Part shown: one piece after another, positions 7,447 through 9,248 of the stretch
Numbering within the stretch: the stretch's first letter is position 1
Layout: each line of letters starts with the position of its first letter
Origin: an uncultured Ilumatobacter sp.
GTDB taxonomy: Bacteria; Actinomycetota; Acidimicrobiia; Acidimicrobiales; Ilumatobacteraceae
DNA length: 9,248 bases
Direction: 5' to 3'
Assembly (NCBI GenBank): GCA_937891565.1
Contig: CALAHA010000192.1
Location: forward strand, 1 to 9,248
Translations under genes and position numbers: made by a program
The notes under the pieces: model-generated
The model's database searches: none
What the model saw: only the letters and a program-made list of their open reading frames with translations
What the model was told of the DNA's origin: nothing

Positions 7447-7462
7447 CCTGGCCACTGCCAGG
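7447..7462. promoter_or_regulatory. Inverted repeat CCTGGC-N4-GCCAGG in the divergent intergenic region
   Basis: A perfect 6-bp inverted repeat with a 4-nt centre (CACT) lies in the 30-bp gap between the divergently transcribed GT2 gene and the small ORF. It directly abuts the TAGCCT hexamer on the plus strand and ends one base before the GT2 ATG on the minus strand. It could be a regulator site serving both genes, or an mRNA hairpin over the GT2 start region. If the GT2 protein instead starts at GTG 7475, this stretch would be coding. Confidence 0.45.
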
Positions 7463-7468
7463 TAGCCT
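7463..7468 (+). promoter_or_regulatory. Candidate leaderless promoter -10 (TAGCCT) for small ORF and flippase
   Basis: TAGCCT fits TANNNT and ends 7 nt before the ATG at 7476, exactly the spacing of leaderless actinobacterial promoters. No Shine-Dalgarno sequence precedes the ATG. The hexamer is identical to the one before the thioredoxin-fold gene. It would drive the two-gene plus-strand transcript 7476-9031. Confidence 0.5.
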
Positions 7469-7475
7469 CTGTCAC

Positions 7476-7679
7476 ATGGCGCAGTGGCACACGGTCAATC
7501 TGACGAACTTCGACCTCGCGCCCGCAGCGCGTACTGCCCAACACGTGTCGGAAAATGTTGCGAAGCGGACCATCGATGTGGCCAAAGACGCCACGTATAT
7601 CGGTGTCGGCCTTGGGCTCTTGCTGTTTCAGCGGGCACAGGTACAACGCCGCGAATTCGAGCGAAGCCTTCGCAACTGA
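7476..7679 (+). CDS. Small protein of unknown function (67 aa) upstream of the flippase
   Basis: I do not recognise a family. The protein starts MAQWHTVNLTNFDLAPAART, has a mixed amphipathic stretch with SENVAKRTIDVAKDA (about 25-39), a short hydrophobic segment TYIGVGLGLLLF (40-51) and a charged end QRAQVQRREFERSLRN. The hydrophobic part is short for a transmembrane helix, so peripheral or single-pass membrane association is possible. Reasons to think it real: balanced amino-acid composition, whereas the overlapping +1 frame is Arg/Cys-rich; a well-placed -10 hexamer 7 nt upstream; and a stop only 8 nt before the flippase start, indicating a two-gene operon. It might be an accessory subunit of the flippase or of the divergent transferase; this is a guess from position only. 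Confidence 0.72.
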   Translation: MAQWHTVNLTNFDLAPAARTAQHVSENVAKRTIDVAKDATYIGVGLGLLLFQRAQVQRREFERSLRN

Positions 7680-7687
7680 GTAGCACT

Positions 7688-9031
7688 GTGCCCACATCCG
7701 ACGAATCACCGGAATCCACTCCGACGACGCGCGAGCGGCTCCCCATTCCCGACGGCACCATTCCTGTCGGCATCGCCCTCCTCATTGCCGGAATTGCCAC
7801 CTACGCATTCTTCAAGATCGGCAACGTCGCGGTTGGCGGCGACAAAGCGTTCGCTCCAATCACGGCACTTTGGTTCGCCACCTTTGCCCTTGCTCCCGGG
7901 TTTTTTCTACCGCTCGAACAGGAACTCGGCCGCGCTCTTGCCCATCGTCGGGCCCTCGGCCAAGGCACCGCCCCGGTCGTCAAGAAGGTCGTCCAGCTCG
8001 GCGTCGCCCTGACGATCAGTGTCGTCGCTGTTATCGCCATCGCCAGTCCGTGGATCGCCGAGATCTACTTCGGCGGCAACTGGTTCATGGTCGTGGCTCT
8101 CGTGCTGGCCTTTGCGTCATATGCCCCGGCCCACTTGGCTCGTGGAATCTGCTCGGGCAACGGTCGATTCCGCTCGTATGCGGTGATCATGGGTTCAGAC
8201 GGCGTCATCCGCATCGTTCTGTGCATCGCGCTCGCCATCATCGGTGTGACCGCAGTGGGCGCCTACGGCCTCGCCGTCGCCATCGCACCACTGTTCGCAG
8301 TCGCTTTCGTCTACAAGCGTGGACAGCTCGCCAACGATGACGGCCCGCCAGCCTCGTGGAGCGAAGTCACGCCGAACCTCGGTTGGCTGCTCCTCGGTTC
8401 GGTCTTCGCCGCATCACTACTCAACGCAGGCCCGATCGCTGCCAGCTTGCTCGCCAACGACGACCAAGATGTGCTCGTCACGCAGTTCGGCCAGGGAGTC
8501 CTGCTCGCACGTATCCCCCTCTTTCTCTTCCAGGCGGTCCAGGCCGCGCTCCTCCCCCGGCTCAGTCGGCTCGCTGCTCAAGGCGAACTCGACGAGTTCC
8601 GTAGCGGGCTGAAGCGCCTCATGATGGTTGTACTTGTTGTCGGCGTTGTCGGCACAACAGGCGCATTCCTGGTCGGGCCCTGGGCGCTTGAAGTGGTCTT
8701 CGACGCCGACCTGACCGGCCGCACCTTGGCGCTCCTGGCCTTCTCGAGCGCCTGCTACATGGTCGCCCTGGCAACAGCACAAGCCGTGATTGCCCTCAAA
8801 GGCCACGCACTGGTGTCAATCGGCTGGGGTATCGGCGTTATCGCCTTCATCATCGGCACATGGCAGGGCAGCGACGATGTGTTCCGTCGCGTGGAGATCG
8901 GGCTCCTCGCGTCTTCTATTGCCGCGATGGTGACCTTCGGCTTGACCTTGCGGTACAAGCTGATGATCGGTGTGGTTCCTGATCAAGACTCGATCATGGA
9001 CGCGATCACCGACATGCCCTTCGAAAGCTAA
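7688..9031 (+). CDS. Flippase-like polysaccharide biosynthesis membrane protein (MOP superfamily)
   Basis: A 447-aa polytopic protein with about 11-12 hydrophobic helices, resembling Wzx/MurJ-type exporters of the MOP (MATE-fold) superfamily that flip lipid-linked sugars from the cytoplasmic to the outer face. Typical features are an early LEQELGRALAHRRALG (76-91), where Wzx-like proteins often carry a charged loop, ARGICSGNGRFRSYAV (151-166), and the second-half helix with PLFLFQAVQAALLPRLSRLAAQGE (277-300), similar to the central loop of these transporters. The N-terminal 20 residues are Ser/Thr/Pro-rich and soluble. I chose GTG 7688, 8 nt after the small ORF stop. The frame is open back to 7484, but there it reads out of frame through the small ORF and is Arg/Cys-rich. 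The divergent neighbour is a large glycosyltransferase, which fits a role in exporting an envelope glycan. A MATE drug exporter is a less likely alternative. Confidence 0.8.
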   Translation: MPTSDESPESTPTTRERLPIPDGTIPVGIALLIAGIATYAFFKIGNVAVGGDKAFAPITALWFATFALAPGFFLPLEQELGRALAHRRALGQGTAPVVKKVVQLGVALTISVVAVIAIASPWIAEIYFGGNWFMVVALVLAFASYAPAHLARGICSGNGRFRSYAVIMGSDGVIRIVLCIALAIIGVTAVGAYGLAVAIAPLFAVAFVYKRGQLANDDGPPASWSEVTPNLGWLLLGSVFAASLLNAGPIAASLLANDDQDVLVTQFGQGVLLARIPLFLFQAVQAALLPRLSRLAAQGELDEFRSGLKRLMMVVLVVGVVGTTGAFLVGPWALEVVFDADLTGRTLALLAFSSACYMVALATAQAVIALKGHALVSIGWGIGVIAFIIGTWQGSDDVFRRVEIGLLASSIAAMVTFGLTLRYKLMIGVVPDQDSIMDAITDMPFES

Positions 9032-9035
9032 CGCT

Positions 9036-9056
9036 GGCGCGCCTCTCGGCGCTGCC
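9036..9056 (+). terminator. GC-rich hairpin after the flippase gene
   Basis: Four bases after the TAA (9029-9031) a stem GGCGCGCC (9036-9043) can pair with GGCGC-T-GCC (9048-9056): 8 bp with one bulged T and a TCTC loop. The very stable stem right behind the stop suggests a terminator or 3'-end stabiliser, although no T tract follows. It is in the convergent gap between the flippase and the partial gene at the right edge. Confidence 0.55.
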
Positions 9057-9072
9057 CGTTCGGTCGGCGAGT

Positions 9073-9132
9073 GCAGACCGATCAGCGCAGACCGATCAGT
9101 GCAGACCGATCAGTGCAGACCGATCAGTGCAG
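9073..9132. repeat. 14-bp tandem repeat, four copies plus a partial fifth
   Basis: The unit GCAGACCGATCAGT occurs in tandem at 9073-9086 (last base C instead of T), 9087-9100, 9101-9114 and 9115-9128, followed by GCAG (9129-9132). The copies are otherwise identical, implying recent expansion or homogenisation. The array lies between convergent genes, and the stop codon (9124-9126, minus strand) and last sense codons of the right-hand gene are in its final copy. The 14-bp period is not a multiple of three. Confidence 0.95.
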
Positions 9133-9248
9133 GCCAGGCGGCTGGATTTTGGCGAGGTATTCGCTGTCGGAATAAGCGGTGTCGGTTTTCATGCGTTGGC
9201 GGAGGTCGTCGTAGTAGGTGCGGGGCGGGTTGAAGTAGATCTGACCGG
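9124..9248 (-). CDS. C-terminal 40 residues of an unrecognised protein (5' end outside window)
   Basis: On the minus strand the frame beginning at 9246 is open from the right edge to a TGA at 9124-9126 and encodes 40 residues. They include GQIYFNPPRTYYDDLRQRM and, further on, DSEYLAKIQPPGLH. The composition (several Tyr, Asp, Arg and Pro, no Cys) looks like a genuine soluble protein end and not an out-of-frame reading, while the overlapping plus-strand frame is Arg/Cys/Gly-rich. I cannot name a family from so short a piece. The gene converges on the flippase gene, and its stop codon lies in the last copy of the 14-bp tandem repeat. Confidence 0.6.
   Translation of the reverse strand, partial: GQIYFNPPRTYYDDLRQRMKTDTAYSDSEYLAKIQPPGLH

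Noticed and set aside
7663..7674. Short palindrome CGAAG-C-CTTCG near the end of the small ORF
   Set aside because: The one-base centre cannot form a hairpin loop, and such short palindromes are common by chance; it lies in coding sequence.
7484..7687. N-terminal extension of the flippase to 7484
   Set aside because: This stretch reads the 67-aa ORF out of frame and is Arg/Cys/Pro-rich; the GTG at 7688 fits an operon with an 8-nt gap.
7446..7709. N-terminal extension of the GT2 protein up to 7709
   Set aside because: It runs antisense through the small ORF and the flippase start and does not resemble a GT2 N terminus. Only the GTG at 7475 remains a possible alternative.
9073..9132. CRISPR array or attachment site
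   Set aside because: The 14-bp units are directly adjacent with no spacers, and there are no cas, integrase or tRNA genes in the window.
8970..9233. Plus-strand open frame across the tandem repeat
   Set aside because: It begins inside the flippase gene in another frame and translates the 14-bp repeat and the partial minus-strand gene into Arg/Cys/Gly-rich sequence.

Overview
The window is about 60% GC or a little higher. Its genes have long reading frames, Arg/Ala/Val-rich products, an actinobacterial-type DUF5719 protein and several TANNNT hexamers placed 6-9 nt before start codons, as in leaderless actinobacterial transcripts. I infer a high-GC actinobacterium, most likely of the class Acidimicrobiia (Ilumatobacter-like). 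The phylum is more certain than the genus, and no 16S or other decisive marker lies in the window.

Layout, left to right. (1) 1-539 (+): the 3' end of ftsH, the membrane AAA+ zinc protease; the ATPase part lies upstream of the window. (2) 540-601: a convergent junction in which one left arm can pair with either of two right arms, a probable bidirectional terminator. (3) 602-7445 (-): a four-gene block, read from right to left. It holds a 1122-aa glycosyltransferase (GT2 domain fused to a polytopic membrane region and a large outer domain), a secreted 502-aa DUF5719-like protein coupled to it by an ATGA overlap, a 473-aa DHA2-type MFS exporter, and a 144-aa membrane-anchored thioredoxin-fold protein. 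The last two may also have their own leaderless promoters. (4) 7446-7475: a 30-bp divergent intergenic region with a perfect 6-bp inverted repeat next to a -10-like hexamer. (5) 7476-9031 (+): a 67-aa orphan small protein, then, 8 nt later, a 447-aa flippase-like membrane protein of the MOP/polysaccharide-export type. (6) 9032-9123: a GC-rich hairpin and a 14-bp tandem repeat. (7) 9124-9248 (-): the last 40 codons of an unrecognised gene that leaves the window; its stop codon lies inside the tandem repeat.

How the genes may work together (inference): the divergent pair GT2/DUF5719 and small ORF/flippase looks like a cell-envelope glycan module. A nucleotide-sugar transferase coupled to a lipid-sugar-dependent membrane transferase would build a polymer, the flippase would move lipid-linked precursors across the membrane, and the secreted DUF5719 protein would act on the outer face. 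The MFS exporter and thioredoxin are less obviously linked. The least explained elements are the 67-aa protein, the four-fold repeat in the DUF5719 protein, a 19-bp mRNA hairpin formed by the codon repeat just before the GT2/DUF5719 junction, the shared divergent control region, and the 14-bp tandem repeat that spans a stop codon.
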